This document shows, in pieces, positions 17,293-25,869 of a stretch of DNA of 64,000 nucleotides; the stretch's first letter is position 1, and every line of letters begins with the position of its first letter. The stretch spans positions 27,139-91,138 of the forward strand of contig CAWKLL010000015.1 of NCBI GenBank assembly GCA_963850255.1. Direction: 5' to 3'. The DNA is from J054 sp963850255. GTDB lineage: Bacteria > Pseudomonadota > Gammaproteobacteria > Steroidobacterales > GCA-2729495. The notes under the pieces are model-generated. The model ran no database searches and was not told the origin of the DNA. It saw only the letters and a program-made list of their open reading frames with translations. A program made the translations under genes and the position numbers.

Positions 17293-18711
17293 ATGCAGAT
17301 AAGATTTTTAGCCGCTTTGTTTCTTGGGCTGGCGCTGAACCCGCTGCAGGCCGAGGAGCGGGTCTCCAGCTTTCAGCCCTTCGTCGTCGGCGATGTGTTT
17401 GTGGCTGCCACCGTCATGGATGACCCGGATGACGATCATGCCGGCACCGGTCGCCTTTTACAGTTCGACGCTGACCTGAACCCCAAGGGCGTGCTGTGGA
17501 TAGAAGAAACCACGCACAAGATTGGCGCTCTGACGATTGGGCCGAACGGGGTGTTGTGGGGTTTCTCACCGATCTCCTGGCAAATTATTGAGGTGGGTGT
17601 CGACGGTAAATTGCTGCCTATGCGCAGCTTTGGTAACCGCGCCTTTCATAGTGTGCAGTTCGGTGGCGACGGCAGTCTTTACTTCGGCGAGCACCTGGTC
17701 GGCAAGCAAACCAAGATTCCTTTCAATACCACGCAATTCACGCTGCGCCCGGGCAGCGAGGACATCGGCGAAGGCCATATTTTCCATTACTCGGAAGACG
17801 GTCGTCTGCTCGAAGAGTTTCCCACCGAAGTGCACGGCGGTATGGCCGGTATTCACGGCGTATCGAGTATCGTGATTGAGGACAACGGTAGTCGGGTGAT
17901 CTATATCTCCGAGACTGGCAACCGGGTGATGCAATACGACCTGGCCAGGCGTGAGCAGTTGCCTGATCTTGCCGTGTTTGACGGCAAGGACGGCGCGCCC
18001 GGCATGGCCCTGGTGATGACCCAGATGCCGGATCGCACACTGGTAATAGCCACCGGCGCCAGCCTGGCCTTGCTGGATCCCGACAGCGGTGAGCTGCTGG
18101 ATAATGTGTCCATCGGCAGTTCCGGGTGGGCGGCTGTCACGCCGTCCATTGACAGCGGCCATGTGCTATTGGGTAATTTTTTCAGCGGTGAGTTGGTGAA
18201 GTTGCGGCTGAAGGACGGCGAAATCGTGGCGCGAGCCAGCATTAACCAGAAAAATTCTTTGTCCGGTATTGCCCAGTACGCTGGCCGGCGCGTGGTCCGC
18301 CACGGTCCGGGGTTCGGTCAGGGCAACCCCTATGAGCGCGTCATCGAGTCATCGGAAAAAGCCTTTATGCTGCGCGACATTGATGGTTCCATTGCGAATC
18401 TTGATGATGACTATGTGCTCTATGATGTTACGGAGCAGGGCGCCATGCCGCGCATGCAGGGCAAAGAAAACGTGCGCAAGATTCTCGGCGGCTTCTTTGA
18501 TAACAGCGACGCCTGGCTGGATTCCGACGTGGACAAGTGGGGCCTGATCAGTAACCTGCTGGTGCAGGTTGAATATGACACCTTTAAGACTGACTCGGGA
18601 CCGCGCACGGTGCCGACACTGGTGGTGTTCGAGCATCGCGACGGCAAGCGCTGGCGTGAATGGAGATTCCGGCCGCGCGCGGCTGAAGAGTTTGCTGCTT
18701 CGTCACAGTAA
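17293..18711 (+). CDS. Exported beta-propeller (SMP-30/NHL-like) protein with C-terminal SnoaL-like domain
   Basis: A 472-residue exported protein (signal peptide to about residue 20, LQA). Residues ~25-345 show repeated propeller blades (GPNGVLWGFSP, GGDGSLYFGEH, SRVIYISETGNRVMQYDLA, MPDRTLVIATGASLALLDPDSGELL) as in SMP-30/gluconolactonase or NHL proteins. Residues ~350-465 resemble a SnoaL/NTF2-like domain: NPYERVIESSEKAFMLRDIDGSIANLDDDYVLYDVTEQG, GKENVRKILGGFFDN, and a final strand VVFEHRDGKRWREWRFRP. This type of domain often isomerises or binds small lipophilic compounds. The combination is unusual. It sits 122 bases after the cytochrome-GLUG gene and 32 bases before the NmrA-like gene. 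Confidence 0.65.
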   Translation: MQIRFLAALFLGLALNPLQAEERVSSFQPFVVGDVFVAATVMDDPDDDHAGTGRLLQFDADLNPKGVLWIEETTHKIGALTIGPNGVLWGFSPISWQIIEVGVDGKLLPMRSFGNRAFHSVQFGGDGSLYFGEHLVGKQTKIPFNTTQFTLRPGSEDIGEGHIFHYSEDGRLLEEFPTEVHGGMAGIHGVSSIVIEDNGSRVIYISETGNRVMQYDLARREQLPDLAVFDGKDGAPGMALVMTQMPDRTLVIATGASLALLDPDSGELLDNVSIGSSGWAAVTPSIDSGHVLLGNFFSGELVKLRLKDGEIVARASINQKNSLSGIAQYAGRRVVRHGPGFGQGNPYERVIESSEKAFMLRDIDGSIANLDDDYVLYDVTEQGAMPRMQGKENVRKILGGFFDNSDAWLDSDVDKWGLISNLLVQVEYDTFKTDSGPRTVPTLVVFEHRDGKRWREWRFRPRAAEEFAASSQ

Positions 18712-18743
18712 GCGGCAAAATAGTTTTTCGGAGAAAACTCAAA

Positions 18744-19532
18744 ATGATGAAAATAATTTTCAAGGTTCTGCTCGGGTTGGTGGTGGTACTGGCGGGCCTG
18801 GTGGGCTACCTGTACCTGGATCTGCGCGCCAATCTGCCGGAATCTACCTACGATTTGCCGCCGCCGCTGGCGGTGAGCCAGGATACGCGCCCCGTGCTGA
18901 TTTTCGGTGCTACGCGCAATACCGGGCTGGAGCTGGCACGCCTGTTGCGAGCACGCGGCGACAGCGTTACGGCCGCGGTACGTGCAAGTTCTGACCGCAG
19001 CGCGCTGGAACCCCTGGGTGTGAGTTTTGTTGTTGCCGATGCACTGGATGCCGAGGCCGTGCGGACTGCCGTGGCCAGTGAAGATTTCCGTGCCGTATTC
19101 AGTTCCATGTCTTGTGCCCAGTGTGATCCGCCGGTGGATGCCGTGGGTAACATCAACGTGACCGAAGGTGCCAAGGCCGCCGGAGTACCGCGGGTAATAT
19201 TAATTAGCACCATTGGCGCGGGCGACAGCTACGAGTCGGCGAACCTGTTATCTCGCCAATTTCTGAAAAAGATTCTGCCGCTCAAGACCGAGGCGGAAAA
19301 TCACCTCATGGCCAGTGGACTGGACTACACCATTGTTCGCCCCGGCGGGCTGGTACCGGCACCGGGCACCGGGCGTGGCTATCTGTCCGAAGACCGCAAG
19401 GCATTCGGTTTCCTCAGTCGCGAAGATCTCGCCCGCATGCTGGTGGCAGTGCTGGATGATCCAGGCACCAAAAACAAAACATTTGCGGCCGCGGATCCCG
19501 AGATCATGACGCCCTTTGACACAGGCGAATGA
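18744..19532 (+). CDS. Membrane-anchored NAD(P)-binding NmrA-like protein
   Basis: A 262-residue protein with an N-terminal membrane anchor (IIFKVLLGLVVVLAGLVGYLYL, residues 4-25) and a Rossmann domain: VLIFGATRNTGLELARLLRARGD (GxTxxxGxxLA type), DALDAEAV, the VILISTIGAGDS strand and YTIVRPGGLVPAPGTGRGYLSED. This is the atypical SDR/NmrA group, close to the gene at 57901, which shares the GAGDS and RPGG motifs but lacks the anchor. The Rossmann part should be on the cytoplasmic side if the anchor is N-in. Its stop codon overlaps the next start (ATGA at 19529-19532), so it is translated together with the FMN protein. Confidence 0.8.
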   Translation: MMKIIFKVLLGLVVVLAGLVGYLYLDLRANLPESTYDLPPPLAVSQDTRPVLIFGATRNTGLELARLLRARGDSVTAAVRASSDRSALEPLGVSFVVADALDAEAVRTAVASEDFRAVFSSMSCAQCDPPVDAVGNINVTEGAKAAGVPRVILISTIGAGDSYESANLLSRQFLKKILPLKTEAENHLMASGLDYTIVRPGGLVPAPGTGRGYLSEDRKAFGFLSREDLARMLVAVLDDPGTKNKTFAAADPEIMTPFDTGE

Positions 19533-20051
19533 GTACCGCCTATCCCTGGGTAGAGCCGCCCTGGCCGACCGAGGCTTTGCCGCGCGAAGAACTGGAAGAT
19601 CGCGTGCAGCAATTGCTGGGCACCACCAATATGTGTGTGCTGGCCACCAATCATGTCGATGGCCAGCCCATTGCCAGCCCCATCGAATACTGGGCCGATG
19701 GTCTGGATATCTACATGTTGCCGGACCCTGGTACGCCCAAACTCAAAGCCATGCAGCGCGATCCACGCGTCTGCGTGGCCGTGCATGGCCACTATCACGG
19801 CTGGCATTCGGCGCGCGGCGTGCAGATGTTCGGCCGGGCAGAAATCCTTGAGGTCGGAGATCCTGGCTGGGAGCATGGCATGCAGGTGTTTCGCTGGATG
19901 GAGTGGGCGAAAGACCTGGGTATGGATACCAGCCAGCCGATGCAGCGCCAGGTGGTGAAAGATCGTCACCGACAAGATTCTGCTGACCGAGACCTGGCTT
20001 TGGAAGCTGGGCTACTCCGCCAAGCAGCGCTGGCAGCGCAACGAAACCTAA
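19529..20051 (+). CDS. Pyridoxamine 5'-phosphate oxidase-like FMN protein, frameshifted near C-terminus
   Basis: A split-barrel flavin-binding protein of about 174 residues. The core LGTTNMCVLATNHVDGQPIASPIEYWADGLDIYMLPDPG and KLKAMQRDPRVCVAVHGHYH is typical of PPOX-class FMN (or F420/heme) proteins. Near 19962 the frame shifts by one base; downstream the expected family ending VTDKILLTETWLWKLGYSAKQRWQRN reads in the other frame to a TAA at 20049-20051. Without the correction the frame would run on through the opposite DUF423 gene. Overlap with the preceding gene (ATGA) implies joint expression with the NAD(P)-binding protein, so a reductase/flavoprotein pair is plausible. Confidence 0.75.
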
Positions 20052-20446
20052 GTGCGTGCAGCCTTGCCGAACAACACTACGGCGGCCATGGTCAGCCAGG
20101 CTATCTGAAACGACCAGCCGCCAAACATCGCAATGAAAGCAATACTGCGCGGGGCGCCGGCCGTGGTGGCGTAGATGCTGCCGGAAAAAAAGCCGATACC
20201 AATAATCACCAGCCAGCCCGCAACCTTAATAGCCCGCGATTCCGGCAGCTTGTACGCCAGCCCGGCAATGGCAATCAGCCCCAGGGCCTGCAGAAACTGA
20301 AACAGCACAGCTTGCTCGAACACGGCGAGGCGATCCGGTGTCAGCCGGTCGGCAAGGAAATGTGCCCCGGTGGCACCAAGCATGGTCGCGATGGCTAACA
20401 GTAAAAAGGCGATGCCGAGAAACAGGCGAGGGGTGCGGTCCAGCAT
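20048..20446 (-). CDS. DUF423 family membrane protein (YgdD-like)
   Basis: A 132-residue protein with four membrane helices. The opening GIAFLLLAIATMLGATGAHFLADRL and the central FEQAVLFQFLQALGLIAIAGL and GFFSGSIYATTAGAPRSIAFIAMFGGWSFQIAWLTMA are the DUF423 signature. Function unknown; widely conserved, single-copy inner-membrane protein. GGAG upstream of the ATG. It ends 4 bases inside the end of the convergent FMN protein gene (CTAA). Confidence 0.85.
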   Translation of the reverse strand: MLDRTPRLFLGIAFLLLAIATMLGATGAHFLADRLTPDRLAVFEQAVLFQFLQALGLIAIAGLAYKLPESRAIKVAGWLVIIGIGFFSGSIYATTAGAPRSIAFIAMFGGWSFQIAWLTMAAVVLFGKAART

Positions 20447-20554
20447 GTCGAACTCCGAAGCTGAGGGCTCAGTTGCTCATCATGCCGTCGCCTTGAGCAA
20501 CAGGAAAGCGTGGATAACCACCATACGGCTTGCCGGAGTCTCCGCGCCGGCAGC

Positions 20555-20764
20555 TCAATAGTGCGGTGGCCGTTCCTCAGCTTCGGCACTGGTGCCGTCC
20601 TGACCCGATGCGTCTTCCAGTTTTTTCGCCAGCATGCGGACCATGGTCATGGCCTGGTCCAGGGATTGCTGCTGCTGATAGACCACGTCGCTCAAGGCAT
20701 CCAGCGATGACTCCAGGTGCGCGCACTTGATTTCAAGATTTTCCAGCCGGGCTTCGTTCGGCAT
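20555..20764 (-). CDS. slyX: SlyX protein
   Basis: A 69-residue, almost entirely coiled-coil protein: LENLEIKCAHLESSLDALSDVVYQQQQSLDQ, followed by RMLAKKLEDA and the characteristic C-terminal RPPHY. The length and the PPHY end match SlyX, a small conserved protein of unknown function in Gammaproteobacteria. AGGAG 11 bases before the ATG. In many relatives slyX lies beside the FKBP gene slyD; here it does not, although SlyD-like genes are at 29343 and 29864. Confidence 0.9.
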   Translation of the reverse strand: MPNEARLENLEIKCAHLESSLDALSDVVYQQQQSLDQAMTMVRMLAKKLEDASGQDGTSAEAEERPPHY

Positions 20765-20952
20765 CTGCGGATAGCTCCTCTGTGTTGGCGCATTCTAGCC
20801 CGCGTATGCCTGGCCTGGATGCGCGGGCTTTGGCTACGGATACGCGAAGTTTGAGCTGGCGACAGTTTAGCGGCGCCTGATCGCTTGCGGCGAACCGGAT
20901 CCCGCCGCGCGTGTTTCTGGTGTGCCCGGACGGAATGCAGCAAAATCAGGCC

Positions 20953-22539
20953 ATGAAAAAGATTGTGTGGAAGCGTTACTGGTTGGTCGTCACTGTCCTG
21001 AGTCTGCTCAGCTCGCTGGTTCTGGCCGCAAACCCACAGGCTATTGAACGGGGAGCCAGTATTGATCCGCCGTCGCTGGATCCGAACCGGGGCAGTGGCA
21101 CCCCGGCCTCGCCAGTATTGTCCGATCTGGTCGAGGGCCTGGTGGTGCGTGGTGCAGCCGGACAACCGGTGCCCGGCTGCGCGGAATCCTGGCGCCTCAG
21201 TGATGATCGCCTGACCTACACCTTCACCCTGCGTCCCGGACTGCGCTGGTCCGACGGCCGGTCGCTGACTGCCGATGATTTTGTTTATTCGTTTCGCCGC
21301 TTGCTCGATCCGGCTACCGGAGCGCGCAGTGCCGGTCTGTTTTTCCTCATTGACGGCGCGGTCCCTGTGGCGCGCGGGCAGCAGCCGCCGGAAAGCCTTG
21401 GCGTATCCGCCCCCGATCAGCGTACTGTTGAAATTCGTCTGACCCAACCGGCGCCCTATTTCATTCAGCTGCTGGCCAATAGTCAGGGCACCCCGGTCCC
21501 GCGGCATGTGATTGAAAAGCATGGCCGTGATTGGACCAAGGCCGGCATCATGGTGTCTAACGGCGCGTACAAGCTGGTCGAACGGATCCCGCAGGTGCGC
21601 ATGCGGATGGTGAAAAACGAGTATTTTCACGCCGCAGACTCTGTGAGTATCGCGGAAGTAAACTGGCGACCCGTGCAGGATCTGGGTAGCGCCTTTCGCC
21701 AGTTCCGCGCGGGCGAGCTGGATACCATTTTGTTGGCCCCGCCGGACCAGCTCGACTGGATTCGCGCCAACATGCCCGATGCGCTACACGTAAACCCGGT
21801 GCAGGCGAATTACCACCTGGTATTCAACCTGTCGCGGGCGCCCGTGGACGATCTGCGCGTGCGCCAGGCGCTGACCCTGGCCGTGGATCATGACGCCATC
21901 GCCAACCAGGTGCTGCAAGGTTCATCCCGGCCGGCCCGATCCCTGATTACGCCCGGCACGGGCGGCTATCCGGGCTATACGCCGGTTGCCTTGCAAGCCA
22001 GCATGGCTACGCGTCAGGCGCAGGCACGCGAATTGCTGGCCGCAGCCGGTTATGGGCCGGAGCGGCCGCTAGAACTCTCGCTGACGTACGACAGCCAGGA
22101 AGAAAATCGCAAGATCATGGTGGCACTGGCTGCCATGTGGCGAACCATCGGCGTGCAGCTGGAACTTGAGGATATCGAAGGCCGTGCCTTGTTCGGACGC
22201 TTGCGCGGCGGTGATTTCACCGTCGCGAGATCCGGCATATTCGCACTGTTCGATGACGCCTATGCCTTCCTGCAACGTTACCGTTCCGATAGTACTGACA
22301 ATCAGCCGGGCTTCCGCAGCGCGGCCTTCGATGAACTGCTGAACCGGGCCAATGCCGAAACAGACGCGGCCGTGCGTATGGACTTGCTGGTGCAGGCCGA
22401 AACCCTGCTGCTGGAAACTCAGCCGATCCTGCCGATCTATTGGTACGTCAGTAAAGTGCTGGTTGCACCGCGCGTGCAGGGCTGGATCGATGCGCCGCTG
22501 GGTACGCCGCCAAGCCGTTATCTCAGTCTGAGTAACTAA
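20953..22539 (+). CDS. ABC transporter substrate-binding protein, oligopeptide type (SBP_bac_5)
   Basis: A 528-residue periplasmic binding protein of the OppA/DppA class. It has a signal peptide (to about residue 24, LAANPQ), then IDPPSLDPNRGSGTPASPVLSDLVEGL, LTYTFTLRPGLRWSDGRSLTADDFVYSFRRLLDP (the family signature) and the late LLLETQPILPIYWYVSK motif. It would deliver peptides or similar polar compounds to a permease, but no permease or ATPase gene is near, so it works with components encoded elsewhere. Downstream lie a cysteine hydrolase and two deacetylase-type hydrolases, suggesting the ligand is an amide or ureide. ATG 20953 chosen by signal peptide position. Confidence 0.9.
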   Translation: MKKIVWKRYWLVVTVLSLLSSLVLAANPQAIERGASIDPPSLDPNRGSGTPASPVLSDLVEGLVVRGAAGQPVPGCAESWRLSDDRLTYTFTLRPGLRWSDGRSLTADDFVYSFRRLLDPATGARSAGLFFLIDGAVPVARGQQPPESLGVSAPDQRTVEIRLTQPAPYFIQLLANSQGTPVPRHVIEKHGRDWTKAGIMVSNGAYKLVERIPQVRMRMVKNEYFHAADSVSIAEVNWRPVQDLGSAFRQFRAGELDTILLAPPDQLDWIRANMPDALHVNPVQANYHLVFNLSRAPVDDLRVRQALTLAVDHDAIANQVLQGSSRPARSLITPGTGGYPGYTPVALQASMATRQAQARELLAAAGYGPERPLELSLTYDSQEENRKIMVALAAMWRTIGVQLELEDIEGRALFGRLRGGDFTVARSGIFALFDDAYAFLQRYRSDSTDNQPGFRSAAFDELLNRANAETDAAVRMDLLVQAETLLLETQPILPIYWYVSKVLVAPRVQGWIDAPLGTPPSRYLSLSN

Positions 22540-22626
22540 AAGTCCGGCGCGGCTCTCGGGTTACGCGCGGCTTCCTGATAATATCGCGCCGCATTCCCGC
22601 CGCAAAAAGATCAACAAGGACTAGCC

Positions 22627-23341
22627 ATGCCCGTAATGCAGACATCGCGATCTGACACCTCGCCAGTATTGGACCGAGGTCAAAGCCAACCCCAATCGCG
22701 CCAAATTCGGCTTTGGTACCAAGGCCGCGCTGATCAATATCGATATGCAGCGCGCCTATACGGACATGGATAGCTACAAAACCGCCTACCAGACTGATCC
22801 CAAACAGATTGATTACATTAATGAACTGTCGGCCCTGGCCCGGGCTAAAAACATGCCCGTCATCTGGACCTATGTGGCCTACATGGACAATGCTGATGAT
22901 GCCGGCGTCTGGGGGACGCGAACCAACACACCGGACTCACTGCAAAATATCAAGGTGGGTGATCCGCGCGCTGAACTCGACCCGCGTCTGGATATCGACC
23001 ATAGCCGTGATGCGGTCCTGAACAAGCGCATGGCCAGCGTGTTCCACGAAACCCTGATCCCGTCCCTGCTCGTCTGGCACCGCGTCGACACGGTGATCCT
23101 CACCGGCGGCTCAACCTCGGGTTGCGTGCGCGCCAGTGCAGTGGCCTCGCTGTCCTCCGGCTACCGCACCATCGTCCCGGAAGAATGCGTCGCCGACAAA
23201 CACGAGATCCCGCACTTCGCCAACCTCTGCGACATCATGCTCAAATACGCCGATGTCGAAGCCGTCGCCGACGTCAAATCCTGGTTCCAGAACCACCCCG
23301 GCTGCCCGCCCATCCGCAAAGCCCGCGGCTGCGAGTTCTAG
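22627..23341 (+). CDS. Isochorismatase-like cysteine hydrolase (N-carbamoylsarcosine amidase type), frameshifted near start
   Basis: About 237 residues. The core has the isochorismatase-like fold: strand with catalytic Asp (AALINIDMQRAYTD), PVIWTYVAY, DTVILTGGSTSGCVRASAVASLSSGYRTIVPEECVAD with the nucleophilic Cys in TSGCVRAS, and the closing ADVEAVADVKSWF. N-carbamoylsarcosine amidase and related amidohydrolases share this pattern. The start ATG 22627 has AAGGA upstream, but the first codons (MPVMQTS) are out of frame with RQYWTEVKANPNRAKFGFGTKAALINID; one base near 22650 is inserted or lost. Reading from the internal Met at 22745 would drop the catalytic Asp region's lead. Likely role: C-N bond hydrolysis feeding the deacetylases downstream. 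Confidence 0.8.
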
Positions 23342-23392
23342 CAGACCCCGTATGACGCGCGTCGCGTTCGCAGAATACTCACAAAGGTTTCG

Positions 23393-23499
23393 GCTCGTGT
23401 CAGCTGCGCTGGCCGAGACCGTCGGCCCGCATGGACGCGGGCCGCGAGCCTACAGGGACGTATTCACGGCGTGTCTCGGCCAGCGCAGCTGACACGAGC
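23393..23499. repeat. Large nested inverted repeat (REP/intergenic dispersed repeat-like)
   Basis: Two exact 27-base arms face each other (23393-23419 and 23473-23499) around a 53-base centre. The centre holds a second hairpin, GGCCCGC-atggac-GCGGGCC (23424-23443). The whole could fold as a long stem with an inner hairpin. It lies between the cysteine hydrolase stop and the first deacetylase start, with no coding sequence and no T-run, so it is not a simple terminator. The layout resembles REP/BIME-like or other dispersed intergenic repeats of Gammaproteobacteria. Only one copy is in this window, so its repetition in the genome is inferred. Confidence 0.75.
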
Positions 23500-23532
23500 T
23501 CGCGCCAACCCCAGACCGTACATCGACCCCAA

Positions 23533-24459
23533 ATGCAAAAAGCTATGAAAGAAGACCCCGAACTTTTCGACTACTGGCCCTACGAAAACCGCCCGAAAAT
23601 AACCTGGCCCAACAATGCCCGCGTTGCCTTCTGGGTAGCGCCGAACATCGAATACTACGAACTCGATCCTGCCGTTAACCCGCATCGCAAAGCCTGGCCG
23701 CGGCCGGTCCCCGATGTAAACGGCTATGCGACGCGTGACTACGGCAACCGGGTTGGCCATATGCGCATGATGCGCGTGCTGGATAAATATGCTGTGCGTG
23801 GTTCAATTTCCCTGTCCACTGCCCTGTGCGAGCACCATCCGGAAATTATTGAGTTGTGCAAAGAGCGCAACTGGGAGTTTTTCAGTCACGGCATTTACAA
23901 CACCCGCTACACCTATGGTCTGAGCGAAGATCAGGAGCGGGCGATGATCGAAGACGCGATGAAAACGATCCACAGGCACACCGGGCAGGATTGTTCCGGC
24001 TACCTGGCGCCGGCGCTCACGCATACCGAGATCACCATGGATCTGTTTGCCGAAGCCGGCGGAATCTACACCTGTGATTTGTTCCACGACGATCAGCCCA
24101 CACCGGTCAATGTTCGCTCCGGTAAGAAATTCATCTCGGTGCCTTACTCGCTGGAGATGAATGACACTATTGTCTACGTCGTCAATAAAATAGAGCCGCG
24201 TCGCTACGGCGAAATGATCAAGGCGAACTTCGACCGCCTGTATGCCGAAGGGGCGGAAAGTGGTGTGGTCATGTGTGTGCCCCTGCATGCCTACCAGGTC
24301 AGTCATCCGCATCGGCTTAAAGCCTTTGAGGAGGCGCTTGAGTACATCACCGGCCATAGCGATGTCTGGGTTACCACCGGTCGCGAGATCGCTGAGTACT
24401 ACATCGAAAACTGTTACGACGATGCGGTGGCCGATATCGCTGCCAAAGGAGCGGCCTGA
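23533..24459 (+). CDS. Polysaccharide deacetylase-family hydrolase, PuuE allantoinase-like (copy 1)
   Basis: About 308 residues of the NodB/CE4 fold in its PuuE-type form: NARVAFWVAPNIEYYELDP, TRDYGNRVGHMRMMRVLDKY, FFSHGIYNTRYTYGLSEDQER (the SHG metal motif), DLFAEAGGIYTCDLFHDDQPTPVNV, SVPYSLEMNDT and CVPLHAYQVSHPHRLKAFEEALEYI. PuuE proteins are metal-independent allantoinases and related enzymes acting on cyclic amides. Here the usual HPW is replaced by HAY. Start may be ATG 23533 or ATG 23545; neither has a clear ribosome site, and the large inverted repeat ends 33 bases upstream. Its stop overlaps the start of the paralogue (TGATG). Confidence 0.85.
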   Translation: MQKAMKEDPELFDYWPYENRPKITWPNNARVAFWVAPNIEYYELDPAVNPHRKAWPRPVPDVNGYATRDYGNRVGHMRMMRVLDKYAVRGSISLSTALCEHHPEIIELCKERNWEFFSHGIYNTRYTYGLSEDQERAMIEDAMKTIHRHTGQDCSGYLAPALTHTEITMDLFAEAGGIYTCDLFHDDQPTPVNVRSGKKFISVPYSLEMNDTIVYVVNKIEPRRYGEMIKANFDRLYAEGAESGVVMCVPLHAYQVSHPHRLKAFEEALEYITGHSDVWVTTGREIAEYYIENCYDDAVADIAAKGAA

Positions 24460-25390
24460 TGAGTCTGGACCCCAGCTACCTGGAATACCCCCACCGCAGC
24501 TACGGGATGGACCACGATCGCTACGACTGGTCTATGCTGACGGATCGACCCGCGGTGCAATGGCCTAACGGCAAGCGTCTGGCCATATGGGTCAACGTGG
24601 CACTACAGTTCTTTCCGCTCAACCAGCAGGGCAAGCCATTTGCGCCCGTCAGTGGCATGACCACCAGCTACCCGGATCTTCGTCATTACACGCTGCGCGA
24701 ATATGGCAACCGGGTAGGTATTTATCGTTTTCTCAAGGCCTTTGATCGTTTCAATATCAAGCCGACCTTTGCGGTGTCAGCACGTCTGGCGGAGCGCTAT
24801 CCGTATTTGCTCAGGCGCCTGGTTGAACGGGGCGACGAGATTATCAGTCACGGCTGGCATATGGACGCGCCACATTTTGGTGGTCAGGACCTGGCCAGGA
24901 AGAGCAGGCCCTGGTCAGCCGCTCGCTGGATACGCTGCGTGCGGCTACCGGGCAGCCCGTTGAAGGCTGGCTGAGCCCGTCGAAAAGCCAGAGCATGAAC
25001 ACGCCGGACCTGCTTGCTGCCGCGGGTGTGCGCTATATGTGCGACTGGATCAACGACGACATGCCGTTCACGTTCCGGACCAACTCCAGCGATCTGATTG
25101 CCATGCCCCTGTCCACGGAACTGGAAGATCGCTTTATCCTGCAGAACAATCTGCACTCCGAAGCGGAATATGCCGATCAGATTCGCGATGCCTTCGATTA
25201 TCTGTATGCGGAATCTGCCGAGCAGGGCGGGCGGATGCTGGCGCTGTCGATTCATCCGTGGATGCTGGGTCAACCGCATCGCATCGGATACCTGGAATCA
25301 GTGCTCGAGTATATTTCCGGGCACGACGGCGTCTGGTCGGCATCAGCAGGCGAAATCAGCACTGCCTGGCAGGCGGCAAACTCGGGCTAA
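24459..25390 (+). CDS. Polysaccharide deacetylase-family hydrolase, PuuE allantoinase-like (copy 2), frameshifted
   Basis: A paralogue of the preceding gene, about 310 residues. N-terminal part: KRLAIWVNVALQFFPLNQQG, REYGNRVGIYRFLKAFDRFN, DEIISHGWHMDAPHFG (SHG motif). Near 24894 one C appears lost from a CCC run; restored, the reading is DLAQEEQALVSRSLDTLRAATGQ and GWLSPSKSQSMNTPDLLAAAG, then RYMCDWINDDMPFTF and LALSIHPWMLGQPHRIGYLE (intact HPW). Coupled to copy 1 by a TGATG overlap, so the two are made together and could form a heteromer. Copy 2 keeps HPW and copy 1 does not, hinting at divided roles. Confidence 0.85.
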
Positions 25391-25410
25391 GCGACTGCCG
25401 CTCGCTTGAA

Positions 25411-25671
25411 CTAGCTCAGCAAGTCGCCGTTCAGCAGCCGCAGGGCATCCATACCGGTGGAGTAACTGGCGACAATGATCAGCAGCTTGAGCATGCGGCG
25501 CTGATTTTTGTCCATCCGCTCCAGGCGATCGTTCATTGCCTTGAGCTCTTCACGCACTCGCGCGGCACCTTCGCCAATGGCGTCCTGCGTGCGTGCGCCG
25601 GCAGCCACGGCAATCCCGGTGGCGGTAGTGCCTGCTACGGCAAAACGACTAAGAAATTCTCTGCGTTGCAT
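25411..25671 (-). CDS. Small hypothetical protein with Tat-like leader and coiled coil
   Basis: An 86-residue protein. It starts MQRREFLSRFAVAGTTATGIAVAAGA, a Tat-type leader or N-terminal anchor, followed by a charged coiled-coil (REELKAMNDRLERMDKNQRRM) and a hydrophobic end (LKLLIIVASYSTGM). A very good ribosome site (AAGGAGG) supports translation. Convergent with the deacetylase gene, 20 bases apart. No family recognised. Confidence 0.65.
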   Translation of the reverse strand: MQRREFLSRFAVAGTTATGIAVAAGARTQDAIGEGAARVREELKAMNDRLERMDKNQRRMLKLLIIVASYSTGMDALRLLNGDLLS

Positions 25672-25824
25672 GGTCTCGGCCTCCTTGCTGAAACGCGGCC
25701 AACTGCCGCGAAGCTAAACTGCGCATGCAAGCTGACAAAAAGTACCACGCGCTGCATGCACTGAACCTGGGCTTAATCACAGTATATTGTGGATTATATT
25801 GCGTGGTGAGGGTTCGCGGGCAAA

Positions 25825-25855
25825 AAAAAGCCCCGCTGAGGCGGGGCTTTTTCTG
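25825..25855 (-). terminator. Rho-independent terminator (works in both directions) after the RRM gene
   Basis: A perfect 12-pair stem, AAAAAGCCCCGC / GCGGGGCTTTTT (25825-25836 and 25841-25852), with a TGAG loop. The A-run on one side and T-run on the other make it usable on both strands; it lies 15 bases past the stop of the minus-strand RRM gene. Confidence 0.85.
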
Positions 25856-25869
25856 GTTTTCAGGTTCGC

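Noticed and set aside
23393..23499. Reading the large inverted repeat as a simple terminator
   Set aside because: No T-run on either strand and a 53-base centre with its own hairpin.
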